Positions 36,193 to 44,649 of a DNA stretch of 64,000 nucleotides are shown here, piece by piece (the stretch's first letter is position 1; the number at the start of each line of letters is the position of its first letter). Position numbers and translations under genes: made by a program. The notes under the pieces are model-generated. The model was not told the origin of the DNA, did not search any database, and worked only from the letters and a program-made list of their open reading frames with translations. The stretch comes from Haloterrigena salina JCM 13891 (lineage in GTDB: Archaea; Halobacteriota; Halobacteria; Halobacteriales; Natrialbaceae), in contig NZ_AOIS01000051.1 in the NCBI RefSeq assembly GCF_000337495.1, forward strand, positions 39,017 to 103,016, given 5' to 3'.

Positions 36193-38265
36193 TCAGCTGT
36201 CGTCGGAGCTGTTGTCCGAGAGATAGAGCGTCCGGTCGATGATGTCGACGGCCGCCTCGCTCCAGCGCTGGACGGCGTCGCCGTCCGAGTGGGGGATTTC
36301 GATGACGATCCGGTTCCGACCGATCGACACGTCGGCCTCGGGCGTCGCGTCGCGGTCGGCGAAGCTCCGCAGCTGGTACTGGAGCAGCCGTTTCGTCGAG
36401 CCGCTGATCTCGACGGTATCGGTCTCGAACTCGTAGGTTAGGACGGTGTTCTCGCCGCCGTCGTCGCGCTCCGTGCCGTCGGAAGCAGACCCGTCGCCGC
36501 CCTCGTCGGTCCCGTAGACTTCCGCCGAGACGTCGAACTGGTGGCTCGAGAGCTCCGGCGCCGGCGCCTCCTCGTTGATCGAGTCGACGGCCTCCTCGAC
36601 CGTCACGTCCTCGAGGTCCTCGTCGTCGAACTCGAAGGCGGCCACGTCGCCGGTGAGCGGATCGGCCGCGTCGACAGTCGGCTCGTCGTCGGGCTGCTCC
36701 GTCTCGTCGTCCGAGACGGCGTCGTCGACGGTCTCCAGACCGGTTGCGTCCGGCTCGCTGTCCTCGCCGTCGGACGCGGCGTCCGTCTCGGCCTCTTCAG
36801 CATCCGTCTCGTTCGTCTCGTCAGCGTCGTCGAGTTCGAGGCCCGTCTCCGCCGTCGGCCGGTCGTCCGCAGCAGCGTCGTCGGCCTCGCTCTCGTCGGC
36901 TTCCGGCTCGGACGCCGCGTCCGACGGCGAGTCGGTCTCCTCGAACGCGAACGCGTTCGGAGCCGTCGCGTCGTCGGCACCGGACTCGAGCGCTTCGGCG
37001 TCGGTTTCGGTCCCGTCCTCACCGACAGTTTCGTCCTCGGCCGCACCGTCGTCTTCGTCCGAGTCGACGGCAGTGTCGTCCGTCTCGTCGATGTCCGCGT
37101 CGGCGTCGACCGAGGCCGCTTCGGGATCGTCGTCGTTCGACGCGTCGGCGGTCGTTGACGCTGCCGATTCCCGCTCGAGGTCGTCTTCGGACGTCTCGGC
37201 CGGCGGCGCCGCCACGACGGAATCGGTTTCGTCGGCCTCGGACTCGTCGGCGGCCGCGGCTGACGCGTCCGTCTCCTCCGTCGCGGTCGAGTCAACCGGC
37301 CCGGCGGCGATGACCGCGTCGTCCCGCTCCGAGCCGTCGGTTAGCTCGCCGGCGATCGTCGGTCCCGGGTTAGCAATCGCGTCGCGATCGAGCCGAACCG
37401 CGTACCACGCTGTCCCGTCGGATTGCGCGACGAACCGTCCCTGGTTGCGGGCCGCTCGGTCACTCGCCGTCTCGTCGGTCGCGCCGTCGCTGTCCGTCGC
37501 CGCCACGTGGCTGGAATCCGCATCCGGTTCGTCCGCCACGTCGGCATCGACGGCAGTCTCGCCGGCGTCAGCGTCGGCGTCAGTCGCTGTCCCGGTCGGT
37601 GCCGTCGACCGTTCGTCGGCGAGAGCCGCTTCAGCCGCGTCCGTTCCGGGCACCGTCGGGTTGGTCTCGAAGTCGGGCGACGGTTCGTCAACCCCGGCGA
37701 CAGCAGCGCCGTTGGCCGACGTTTCGGCCTCGCCGGCGGCGGCTCGATCGGCAGCGCGAGCGTCGGCAGTTTCCGTTTCGACGCCGCCGGTACCGCGCGC
37801 CGCTCCCGTCGCGGTATCGGCTCTCGTCCGGTCCGTTCCGGCACCGGGAGCCGTCGCCGTCGTCGCGTCAGCGGCGGCGCCACCGTTCCCGTTGGTGGAG
37901 TGCTGGGCCGCCTGCTGCGGTTCTGCCGGCTGTGGCCCGCCGGCCGCTTGCGATTCCGGACTCTGTGTCGTCTGTGCTGTCTGGCCCTGCGCCTGTCCGG
38001 GGTTCGGGCCGGAGCTGATAGTCCCGCCATTGAGGTGCAGCTGCGTTCCGCCACCGCCACCGCCGCCGCGTCCGTTCGAAATGTTGTCCAGCGAGTGGCC
38101 GATATCCGTCAGATCGTCGTCGATATTGTCCTCCAGCTTGTCGATCTTGTCCCCGACGCTCCGTAACGCCAGCGCGACGTCCCACAGCACGACGACGCCG
38201 AAAAAGAGGAGCGCGAGGAAGACGGTGACGGCAGCTCCGCCGAGAAGCTCAGCATTGACTTCCAT
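36193..38265 (-). CDS. Membrane-anchored, extremely acidic protein of unknown function
   Basis: A 690-residue protein. Residues about 8-33 form one transmembrane helix (AVTVFLALLFFGVVVLWDVA), followed by a short coiled coil (VGDKIDKLEDNIDDDL), a Gly run and then about 480 residues of Asp/Glu/Ala/Thr-rich low complexity. The C-terminus, about residues 600-685, looks folded (YEFETDTVEISGSTKRLLQY, IGRNRIVIEIPHSDGDAVQR). The layout suggests a tethered globular domain on a long disordered acidic spacer. The opposite strand also has long open frames, but these are shadows of the Asp/Glu/Ser codons. A TATA-like sequence at 38298-38305 lies 33-40 bases upstream. Function is not recognised. Confidence 0.75.
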   Translation of the reverse strand: MEVNAELLGGAAVTVFLALLFFGVVVLWDVALALRSVGDKIDKLEDNIDDDLTDIGHSLDNISNGRGGGGGGGTQLHLNGGTISSGPNPGQAQGQTAQTTQSPESQAAGGPQPAEPQQAAQHSTNGNGGAAADATTATAPGAGTDRTRADTATGAARGTGGVETETADARAADRAAAGEAETSANGAAVAGVDEPSPDFETNPTVPGTDAAEAALADERSTAPTGTATDADADAGETAVDADVADEPDADSSHVAATDSDGATDETASDRAARNQGRFVAQSDGTAWYAVRLDRDAIANPGPTIAGELTDGSERDDAVIAAGPVDSTATEETDASAAAADESEADETDSVVAAPPAETSEDDLERESAASTTADASNDDDPEAASVDADADIDETDDTAVDSDEDDGAAEDETVGEDGTETDAEALESGADDATAPNAFAFEETDSPSDAASEPEADESEADDAAADDRPTAETGLELDDADETNETDAEEAETDAASDGEDSEPDATGLETVDDAVSDDETEQPDDEPTVDAADPLTGDVAAFEFDDEDLEDVTVEEAVDSINEEAPAPELSSHQFDVSAEVYGTDEGGDGSASDGTERDDGGENTVLTYEFETDTVEISGSTKRLLQYQLRSFADRDATPEADVSIGRNRIVIEIPHSDGDAVQRWSEAAVDIIDRTLYLSDNSSDDS

Positions 38266-38539
38266 ATATTGTACTCTCTAATCCGATAGGTCGTTCCGTA
38301 TATAGTCCTTCTGCCGTAACACCAATATCCCTGGAGTACTTCGGTCCGAAGACGGGCGTTACACGCTATTTCTGGCGAGTACCCGTTTCCAGACTGACCG
38401 ATATTATCACACTCTGGTCATTAGATTACAGCCGTGTCGACAGCATCGATAACTATCGTTATTTCGTGAGTGTTATCTCGAGCGAACGGTTCGGGACCTC
38501 CCTCGTCGCGACCGACCTACCGGCCCGGCGCGGATCCGA

Positions 38540-39196
38540 TCAGACGGTGAGCCAGTCGGTCGGCGTCTCCCGATCCCTGAGTTCCCACCGCTGTTCGGCG
38601 ACGCCGTCACGGACGCGAATCTCGACGACCGCGTCGAACAGCGGTTCGAAGAGGTGGACCGCTTCGTGGTCACGATCGAGCGGCAGGTGGTAGTGGCCCA
38701 TCCCCTGGAGGGCGTCCACCCGCGACGTCGTCATGTGCAACAGTCGAAACACCTTCTCCGCCGTGTGTTCCTCGAGCAGCGCCACCAGCGAGTCGACGCA
38801 GACCCGCAGCTGGGACGGCTCGAGGCCGTCGGCGTCGCCCTGAAAGCCGTCGATCGCGTCGGCGATCTCGATCCCCAGCGACCCGAGTGGCGTGCGACCG
38901 CGCAGTTCGGCGTCCTCGGTTGCGGTGGGGTCGAGCGCCGAGTAGTCGATCGTTCGAACGGTCCCTTCGTCCGACTCGTCGTTCGCTTTCGCGAGCGACT
39001 CGCGTCCGTCGGTTACGAACAGTCGATATCGCGCGCCGTCCCCCGTCTCGCCCAGCAGCCGATGACAGAGCGATGTGTGCACGTCGGCCGTCTCCGCGCC
39101 GACGAGCAAGACGTTGCTCCCGTCGCGCTTGAGTCTCGCAAGCGTCTGGACGAAGTCGGCTTGCTCCACCGCAGCGCCCCCTCGTTCAGTTGTCAT
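38540..39196 (-). CDS. Haloarchaeal hypothetical, KaiC/RadA-like fold (DUF7504-like)
   Basis: A 218-residue protein. It begins with FVQTLARLKRDGSNVLLVGA, then ARYRLFVTDGRESLAKANDE, LRVCVDSLVALLEEHTAEKV and the segment starting LLHMTTSRVDALQGMGH. This alternation of strands and helices resembles degenerate RecA/KaiC-like ATPase folds in haloarchaeal DUF7504 proteins, but the Walker A glycines are missing, so ATP binding is doubtful. An AT-rich divergent promoter region is at 39197-39240. Function is unknown; proteins like this often lie near signalling or gas-vesicle-type genes, none of which is seen here. Confidence 0.65.
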   Translation of the reverse strand: MTTERGGAAVEQADFVQTLARLKRDGSNVLLVGAETADVHTSLCHRLLGETGDGARYRLFVTDGRESLAKANDESDEGTVRTIDYSALDPTATEDAELRGRTPLGSLGIEIADAIDGFQGDADGLEPSQLRVCVDSLVALLEEHTAEKVFRLLHMTTSRVDALQGMGHYHLPLDRDHEAVHLFEPLFDAVVEIRVRDGVAEQRWELRDRETPTDWLTV

Positions 39197-39322
39197 TCTT
39201 TTTATCGAGTCTCCGGTATTATAATAAATATTGTGGCCGGGATCCACCTACGCGATCACCGGACGAATAATAGCGATCGGTCCGATCGCCCGGCTTTTTG
39301 TTCCGGCCGCCGTAGCCGAACT

Positions 39323-40090
39323 ATGGCCGATCCCGACGACGAACTCGCCGAGGCCGTCCGCGAACTCACACGGACGATCGAGGAACTCCGGTCGGAACTC
39401 GAGTCGACCCAGCGCCGGCCGCCGTTCCGCCCGCCGGCGCCCCGACCGCCGACGCCTCGGGAACTCCTCGCGTTCACCGACGAGGTCGCGATTCCCGCCG
39501 CGATCGCGGCCCTCGAGACCAGCGTCCGCGCGCTCAAAGGCTTCCAGCGAGCCCTGCAACTCGCCCGGACCGAACGGGACGTTCGCGACCGGACGACCGA
39601 AGCCACGCGGACCGCCGGGGAGCGCGCCGACGACCTCCGTCGATCAACGCTCTCCGGACTCGACACCGTCCTCGCCGAACTCCAGCGGGCGGCGTCGGAC
39701 GGTGACCTCCCCGCCGACGAGGGTGCTCGCGAGTTGCTCTCGGAGGCCCGCGAACTGCGCGACGACGTCGACCGGCGACTCCGGGACGCCGGCGACGACC
39801 TCGAGCGCCGATCGACCGACGCGACGGACGCCGTCCGAATCGATATCGAGGACGGCGACCCGCTCGACGGCGCGTCGGGCGACGACGACCCGGAGTCGGA
39901 CCCGGGCGTCGACATCGACGCCGAACTCGAGACCCTGAAGGATCAGTACGGGAACGATGACGCCGACGAGACCGACGCTGACGACTCCGGCGAGGACGAT
40001 AGCGCTGAATCCGACACGTCTATCGACGACGGCGCCGCCGCTGATGACGACGATTCCGACTCGAGCGAAAACGGTTCCGACGCGGCCTAG
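39323..40090 (+). CDS. Haloarchaeal coiled-coil hypothetical protein (DUF7547-like)
   Basis: A 255-residue soluble protein. The first 35 residues are helical and coiled-coil-like (DELAEAVRELTRTIEELRSE), followed by a proline-rich PPFRPPAPRPPTPRELL, a predicted helical core (ALETSVRALKGFQRALQLAR and TAGERADDLRRSTLSGLDTV) and an acidic tail from about residue 180. It resembles a conserved haloarchaeal family of unknown role; I recall the label DUF7547 without certainty. ATG 39323 is supported by a CTTTTTG TATA-like element about 27 bases upstream. Its stop codon overlaps the stop of the convergent OB-fold gene inside a CTAG. Confidence 0.65.
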   Translation: MADPDDELAEAVRELTRTIEELRSELESTQRRPPFRPPAPRPPTPRELLAFTDEVAIPAAIAALETSVRALKGFQRALQLARTERDVRDRTTEATRTAGERADDLRRSTLSGLDTVLAELQRAASDGDLPADEGARELLSEARELRDDVDRRLRDAGDDLERRSTDATDAVRIDIEDGDPLDGASGDDDPESDPGVDIDAELETLKDQYGNDDADETDADDSGEDDSAESDTSIDDGAAADDDDSDSSENGSDAA

Positions 40091-40446
40091 ACCGGCTGGA
40101 ACCGGTAGCCGTCCCAGTCTTGACTCTCCGGTTCGCGGATGCCGGCGCCGGGCTCGCGGAGTTCCTCGACGTGGACGGGCTCGACCTCGTCACCGGTCTC
40201 GACGTCGTCAGTGGTCACCTGGCCGAGGGCGCGGACCGTCTCGCCCTCCACGTCGAATTCGACGATGGCGAGCGTGTTCGGTTCGCGAACGCCGGGCGGC
40301 GTCGCCGTGCTCGTGGTCCAGGTGACGACTTTGCCGGTGTACTCGCTGAGATCGATCGTGTCTACCGGCTCGGTGCCGCCGGGCCCGCGGGGGTGGCCGG
40401 GGTAGCTGATCGACCCGTCCTCGTACTCGTACGCTTCCATGGTCAT
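40087..40446 (-). CDS. DUF35-type OB-fold protein, thiolase partner
   Basis: A 119-residue small OB-fold protein: YTGKVVTWTTSTATPPGVRE, ALGQVTTDDVETGDEVEPVH. It matches DUF35/ChsH2-like proteins, which form a complex with a thiolase or acyl-CoA enzyme; the zinc-ribbon Cys residues usual for many DUF35 proteins are absent here. Its start overlaps the thiolase stop by four bases (40443-40446), so the two are translationally coupled, as in other archaeal thiolase/DUF35 pairs where the small protein helps channel acyl-CoA intermediates. Confidence 0.82.
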   Translation of the reverse strand: MTMEAYEYEDGSISYPGHPRGPGGTEPVDTIDLSEYTGKVVTWTTSTATPPGVREPNTLAIVEFDVEGETVRALGQVTTDDVETGDEVEPVHVEELREPGAGIREPESQDWDGYRFQPV

Positions 40447-41603
40447 CGTGCTGCCTCCATGATGGTGGTGATAACGCAGTTGCCGAAGCCGCCGACGTTA
40501 CAGCAGAGGCCGACGTCCGCGTCGACCTGCCGCGGTCCGGCTTCTCCCATTAACTGTTCGTAGATCTCGACCCCTTGCGCGACGCCGCTGGCACCCAGCG
40601 GATGGCCCTTCGACTTGAGGCCGCCGGAGGTGTTGATCGGTAGTTCGCCCGTGTCGCGTTCGGTATACCCGTCCTCGACGAGTTCCCACGCTTCGCCCTG
40701 CTCGGCGAATCCGAGCCCCTCCATCTGGAGGAACTCGAGGATGGTGAACATGTCGTGGAGTTCGGCGACGTCGATGTCGTCGGGACCGTAGCCGCTCATT
40801 TCGTAGGCACCCCTGCCGCTCTCGACGACGCCGCCCATCACGGTCGGATCCTCCCGTTCGTGGACGACGTGGGTGTCCGTGGCGCCGTCGATGCCCGAGA
40901 TGACGACGTAGTCGTCCGTGTACTCCTCGGCGACGGACTCCGGACAGAGCATCAGCGCCGCGGAGCCGTCCGTGATCGGACAGAAGTCGTACAGCCGGAG
41001 CGGATCGGCGACGATCGGCGACTCGAGGGCGGTCTCCTCGTCGATCTCCTTCTGGAACTGCGCGTTGGGGTTGTCGACGCCGTTCTTGTGATTCTTGACG
41101 GCCACCTTCGCCAGACTGTCCCGCGGCGCGTCGAACCGCTCTAAGTAGTGGCGGGCGGTGAGGCCGGCGAAGGAGGGGAGGGTGACGCCGTGTTTGTACT
41201 CCGCCGGATGCGTCAGCGACGCGATGACGTCGGTCGCTTCGCCGGTCGTCCGGTGGGTCATCTTCTCGCCGCCGACGAGCATCGTCATGTCGCTGGCGCC
41301 GCTGGCGACCGATTGCCAGGCGGCGTAGATCCCCGCGCCGCCGCTGGAACTCGTCTGGTCGACGCGCTGGGTGTACGCCGGCATCGCGTCGATGTCGTGG
41401 GCCAAGGCGTTGGGAATCCCGGTCTGGCCCTCGAACTCGCCGCTGGCCATGTTCGACACGTACAGGTGGTCGACGTCGCTGGCGTCGACGCCGGAATCCT
41501 CGAGACACTCGAGGCCGGCCTCCGCGAGGAGGTCGAGGACCCACTCCCCCTCGCGTTGCCCGAACTGGGTCATCGACGCACCGATGATTGCAACACGTTC
41601 CAT
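40443..41603 (-). CDS. Thiolase family protein (acetyl-CoA acetyltransferase-like)
   Basis: A 386-residue thiolase-fold enzyme of the archaeal SCP2/HMG-pathway-associated class. Features are an ATQTSSSGGAGIYAAWQ-type segment near residue 85 where canonical thiolases have the nucleophilic Cys (here VDQTSSSGGAG, with Ser in the loop), the ELHDMFTI motif with active His near 280, the GGLKSKGHPLGASGVAQ motif near 330 and LCCNVGGFGNCVITT at the end with a Cys. It is predicted to make or cleave acetoacetyl-CoA-type thioesters with its OB-fold partner. A TATA (TTTATAAG at 41628-41635) lies 25-32 bases upstream, giving a leaderless start. Loss of the classic N-terminal Cys would suggest a non-standard activity. 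Confidence 0.85.
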   Translation of the reverse strand: MERVAIIGASMTQFGQREGEWVLDLLAEAGLECLEDSGVDASDVDHLYVSNMASGEFEGQTGIPNALAHDIDAMPAYTQRVDQTSSSGGAGIYAAWQSVASGASDMTMLVGGEKMTHRTTGEATDVIASLTHPAEYKHGVTLPSFAGLTARHYLERFDAPRDSLAKVAVKNHKNGVDNPNAQFQKEIDEETALESPIVADPLRLYDFCPITDGSAALMLCPESVAEEYTDDYVVISGIDGATDTHVVHEREDPTVMGGVVESGRGAYEMSGYGPDDIDVAELHDMFTILEFLQMEGLGFAEQGEAWELVEDGYTERDTGELPINTSGGLKSKGHPLGASGVAQGVEIYEQLMGEAGPRQVDADVGLCCNVGGFGNCVITTIMEAAR

Positions 41604-41627
41604 AACCTAGGAGACTCGGGTCATCGA

Positions 41628-41635
41628 TTTATAAG
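41628..41635 (-). promoter_or_regulatory. TATA box of the thiolase/OB-fold operon
   Basis: CTTATAAA on the minus strand, 25-32 bases before the thiolase ATG at 41603. Spacing fits a leaderless transcript. A separate CCTTATGTG at 41688-41696 serves the divergent hypothetical gene with the same spacing. Confidence 0.6.
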
Positions 41636-41719
41636 GTGGGGGTCCGGTGCGCTCGGGGAAAACGTCGCTCGCCGTCGCGACACCGATCCTTATGTGTCCG
41701 CAGTGATCGTTTTCGAACG

Positions 41720-42610
41720 ATGGCGTTCGCCGAGCCCGCCGACCGCAGCGAGCCGACCCACGCGGTCCGCACCCGCTCGCGATCCGGCGTCAGCGATTGG
41801 GACGACGACGGCCAGCTCTCGGTCGAAAACCGCGTCGTCGACGTCGCGATGACGTACGGCGACGGGGTGCACCTGTGCCTCGATCGCTCGCTGCTGGAGC
41901 GGCGGGCTCCCGGCCGGCTGTCGACGGCTCGCGAGCGATTCGAACGGCTCCCGGACGACCGACGGCTCTTCCGAACCGACTCCCCCGAGTATCGGGCTCG
42001 ACTCCCCGAGGACGCCGAGGCCGTCCGATCCTGTCTCGCGCTCGAGCCCGGCGACACCGACGTCTGGCTGGCTCGCCTGCACGGCATCGCGGCGCTCGCG
42101 GTCGTAACGGCGGACTCGTGGCTGTACCGTTCGGTCCCTCACCACGCCCACATCCGGGAACTCAACGCCGATGCCGCCGACGGACTGCTCGCGGACGTCG
42201 CCGGCGAACTCGCGTCGATCCCCGGCTCGGGGGTGGTCCCGACCGGCGCGCTGGTCGCGTGGTCCGCCGCCGAGTACCGGTACGAACTGACCTGGAACGC
42301 GCTCCGGCGCCGGAGCCCCGACGGCGAGAGCGACTCGTGGACCGCCGTCGACCTCGATCGGCTCCGGGGCGTCCGTCTGGTCCCCGAACGCGGCGAGATC
42401 CGGTTTCGATGGGGCTCGCAGGCGGAAACCGCCGCGTCCCCGTTTCGGCGCGCGCTCGCGTCCGCGGTCGATCGCCTGACGGCCGATCCGCCGACTCGAG
42501 TCGCGGTCGCGGGTTCCGAGACCGTCGCCGAGATCGCGGCGGCGCTCCGAGAGCTACGCGCGCAGTTCGGCTACGAGTTCGCGATCGACGACCGCCAGTC
42601 GGAGGGCTGA
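41720..42610 (+). CDS. Haloarchaeal hypothetical protein
   Basis: A 296-residue acidic soluble protein, beginning MAFAEPADRSEPTHAVRTRS. Recognisable blocks, none of which I can place in a family, are HLCLDRSLLERRAPGRLSTA, DVWLARLHGIAALAVVTADS, IPGSGVVPTGALVAWSAAEY and ALRELRAQFGYEFAID. No signal peptide, transmembrane helix or metal motif is visible. A TATA (CCTTATGTG, 41688-41696) supports the start. It converges on hflX with 11 bases between. Confidence 0.6.
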   Translation: MAFAEPADRSEPTHAVRTRSRSGVSDWDDDGQLSVENRVVDVAMTYGDGVHLCLDRSLLERRAPGRLSTARERFERLPDDRRLFRTDSPEYRARLPEDAEAVRSCLALEPGDTDVWLARLHGIAALAVVTADSWLYRSVPHHAHIRELNADAADGLLADVAGELASIPGSGVVPTGALVAWSAAEYRYELTWNALRRRSPDGESDSWTAVDLDRLRGVRLVPERGEIRFRWGSQAETAASPFRRALASAVDRLTADPPTRVAVAGSETVAEIAAALRELRAQFGYEFAIDDRQSEG

Positions 42611-42621
42611 AAATTACCGCG

Positions 42622-43923
42622 TCAGGCCGATTCGGCCGCCGCCGTCCGCAACTCGCTGGCCCGCGAGCGCGCCTGCGAGACGATCGCCGGCCGGGCCTCG
42701 AAGGAGACGACGACGTCCTCGTCGCCGTAGGCGACCTCCTCGACGTTGGCGTTGTCGTGGAGCCACGAGACGACGCTCATCGTGTCGTCGGTCATCGGCA
42801 GGAGGAGCCGCTCCTCTTCCCAGTCGGGCAGTTCCTCGTCGATGCGCTCGAGCAGCGCGTCGACGTTCGTCCCCTCCCGACCGCTGACGGCGACGGGATT
42901 CGGGGCGAGCGAAGATAGGGCGTCGCGCTTCTCCGCGAGTTCCTCGTCGTCGACCTTGTCGATCTTGTTCAGCACCGTCACGATCGGCGCCTCGTTGCGC
43001 TCGTAGAGGGTGTCGTGGCTGGTGACGAGCTTCTCGTGGATCTCGTCGATCGGCTCGCTGACGTCGACGACGAGCAACACCAGATCGGCCCGGTAGACGG
43101 AGTCGAGCGTCGACTTGAACGACTCGACCAGCCAGTGGGGCAGATCGCTGATGAAGCCGACGGTGTCGGTCACCAGCACGTCGCGGGGCTCGATATCCGC
43201 GCGGCGGGTCGTCGTCCCCAGCGTCGTGAACAGCTTGTCCTGAGACTCGGCGGTCGCATCGAGATCCGGGTGGAGATCCTCGTTTTCCTCGACGGTGAGG
43301 TCGTCCGCGAGCTGCCGCAGCAGCGTCGACTTGCCGGCGTTGGTGTAGCCGGCCAGCGCGACCAGATCGAAGCCGGAGTCGCGCCGGCGCTCCCGGCGGT
43401 GTTGCTCGGTCTGCTCGATCCGCTCGAGCTCGTCTTTGATCCGGCTGATCTGATCCTTGATGTCCCGTTCGCGACTCTCGTCGTACTCGCCGAGCCCCAT
43501 GAACCCGGGGTGTTCCTCGCGCTTGGCGAGGCTCGTCTTGGCTTCGGCGCGGGGCAGTTCGTACCGGAGTTCGGCCAGTTCGACCTGGAGCTGGGCCTTG
43601 CGGGTCTGGGCGCGCTGGCCGAAGATCTCGAGGATCAGCGTGAACCGATCGATCACCTCGACGCCTTCGGGGAGCAGTTGCCCGAGGTTGTACGTCTGGT
43701 AGGGACCGAGCCGGTTGTCGAAGATGACGGTCGTCGCGTCGGTCGCGACGACCTCGTCGGCGAGTTCCTCGGCTTTCCCCTCGCCCAGCTGGAGGGCGGG
43801 GTCGGCCTTCCGGGACTGGGTGATCTCACCGACGACGGTGTACCCCGCGGCCGCGGCGAGGTCGCGGATCTCACTCGTGTCGGGCGTTCCCGAATCGACG
43901 CGCTTGGCGATGATTGCTCTCAT
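42622..43923 (-). CDS. hflX: GTPase HflX
   Basis: A 433-residue Obg-HflX family GTPase. The N-terminal HflX domain has the GKAEELADEVVATDATTVIF segment and LGPYQTYNLG; the G domain has G1 GYTNAGKSTLLRQL near residue 198, DTVGFISDLPHWLVESF (G3) and NKIDKV (G4). HflX binds ribosomes and GTP/ATP and helps rescue stalled or heat-damaged ribosomes in bacteria; archaeal roles are less clear. A long coiled-coil linker (RIKDELERIEQTEQHRRERR) joins the domains. It is a single-gene unit with normal length for the family. Confidence 0.93.
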   Translation of the reverse strand: MRAIIAKRVDSGTPDTSEIRDLAAAAGYTVVGEITQSRKADPALQLGEGKAEELADEVVATDATTVIFDNRLGPYQTYNLGQLLPEGVEVIDRFTLILEIFGQRAQTRKAQLQVELAELRYELPRAEAKTSLAKREEHPGFMGLGEYDESRERDIKDQISRIKDELERIEQTEQHRRERRRDSGFDLVALAGYTNAGKSTLLRQLADDLTVEENEDLHPDLDATAESQDKLFTTLGTTTRRADIEPRDVLVTDTVGFISDLPHWLVESFKSTLDSVYRADLVLLVVDVSEPIDEIHEKLVTSHDTLYERNEAPIVTVLNKIDKVDDEELAEKRDALSSLAPNPVAVSGREGTNVDALLERIDEELPDWEEERLLLPMTDDTMSVVSWLHDNANVEEVAYGDEDVVVSFEARPAIVSQARSRASELRTAAAESA

Positions 43924-44310
43924 GCGGGTGGAAAGACGTGCTCGTAGCTCTTGCTCGGAGAAGAAGGCTCGAGACGACGCGAGACGGGTCGCTTGGCGAC
44001 CCGACGGCCCGTCGGTCCCACGGGCTGGGTACGGCGGCTCGATACTCGCGATAGCGGCTGCCCGATCGCGCTACGGATGGCGGTCGAACACCTCCGTTAC
44101 TGTTCGACGGATACGGCACATACCCGACCGTACGCCCCCGACGGTCTTGAATCCCGTGGCGCGTCCGCAGGCCATGGGGCGGAGTTCGACGCGCCGGAAC
44201 GCGACTCGATCCGAAGCGAGCAGCGCGTCGCAGATCGAAGCGGACGTCAGCTATACAGAACATCACGAAGCCATAACAGTCATTGAAGACGACCCGAATA
44301 CGACACCGTG
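43924..44310. other. 387-base gap between hflX and the FUN14-like gene
   Basis: No coding region, RNA or repeat is convincing here. GCCATAACA at about 44272-44280 is a possible promoter element for the FUN14-like gene. The rest is GC-rich sequence like the shadows of neighbouring genes. Confidence 0.4.
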
Positions 44311-44622
44311 ATGCTAGACGTCGATCCGACGGGACTGGGCCTCGAGTTCGGGGGCAGCGCGGTCGTTGGTGGAGTACTCGGATTCGCCACGAAACAGATC
44401 GCGAAACTGCTCGCGATCATCGTCGGCGTCGAGTTGATGGCCGTTCGCTACCTCGAGTCCCAGGAAATCGTCACGGTCGACTGGAGCCGCCTCTCCGCGG
44501 GACTGCTCGAGACGGGCGACCGCGCCCAGGAGGGCGTTCACTGGCTCGTGTCGGCGCTCTCGATGGTCGCGGTCGGGGCTGGCTTCGCCAGCGGCTTCCT
44601 GATCGGCTACCACCGCGGCTGA
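44311..44622 (+). CDS. FUN14-like small membrane protein
   Basis: A 103-residue protein with a FUN14-type layout: LEFGGSAVVGGVLGFATKQI followed by a second hydrophobic stretch LLAIIVGVELMAVRYLES, a polar middle (VTVDWSRLSAGLLETGDRAQ) and a C-terminal helix (SALSMVAVGAGFASGFLIGY). FUN14 proteins are mitochondrial or archaeal/bacterial membrane proteins of unclear biochemical role. The start is ATG 44311; the base triplet GTG just before is an alternative that adds one residue. It converges on the SBDS gene with 27 bases between. Confidence 0.75.
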   Translation: MLDVDPTGLGLEFGGSAVVGGVLGFATKQIAKLLAIIVGVELMAVRYLESQEIVTVDWSRLSAGLLETGDRAQEGVHWLVSALSMVAVGAGFASGFLIGYHRG

Positions 44623-44649
44623 AAAGGCCGCACTGCCCGCCGGAACGTC

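Noticed and set aside
36575..38281. A 568-codon plus-strand Ser-rich frame opposite the acidic protein
   Set aside because: Asp/Glu codons read antisense give Ser/Val; the minus-strand protein has a transmembrane start, coiled coil and folded end.
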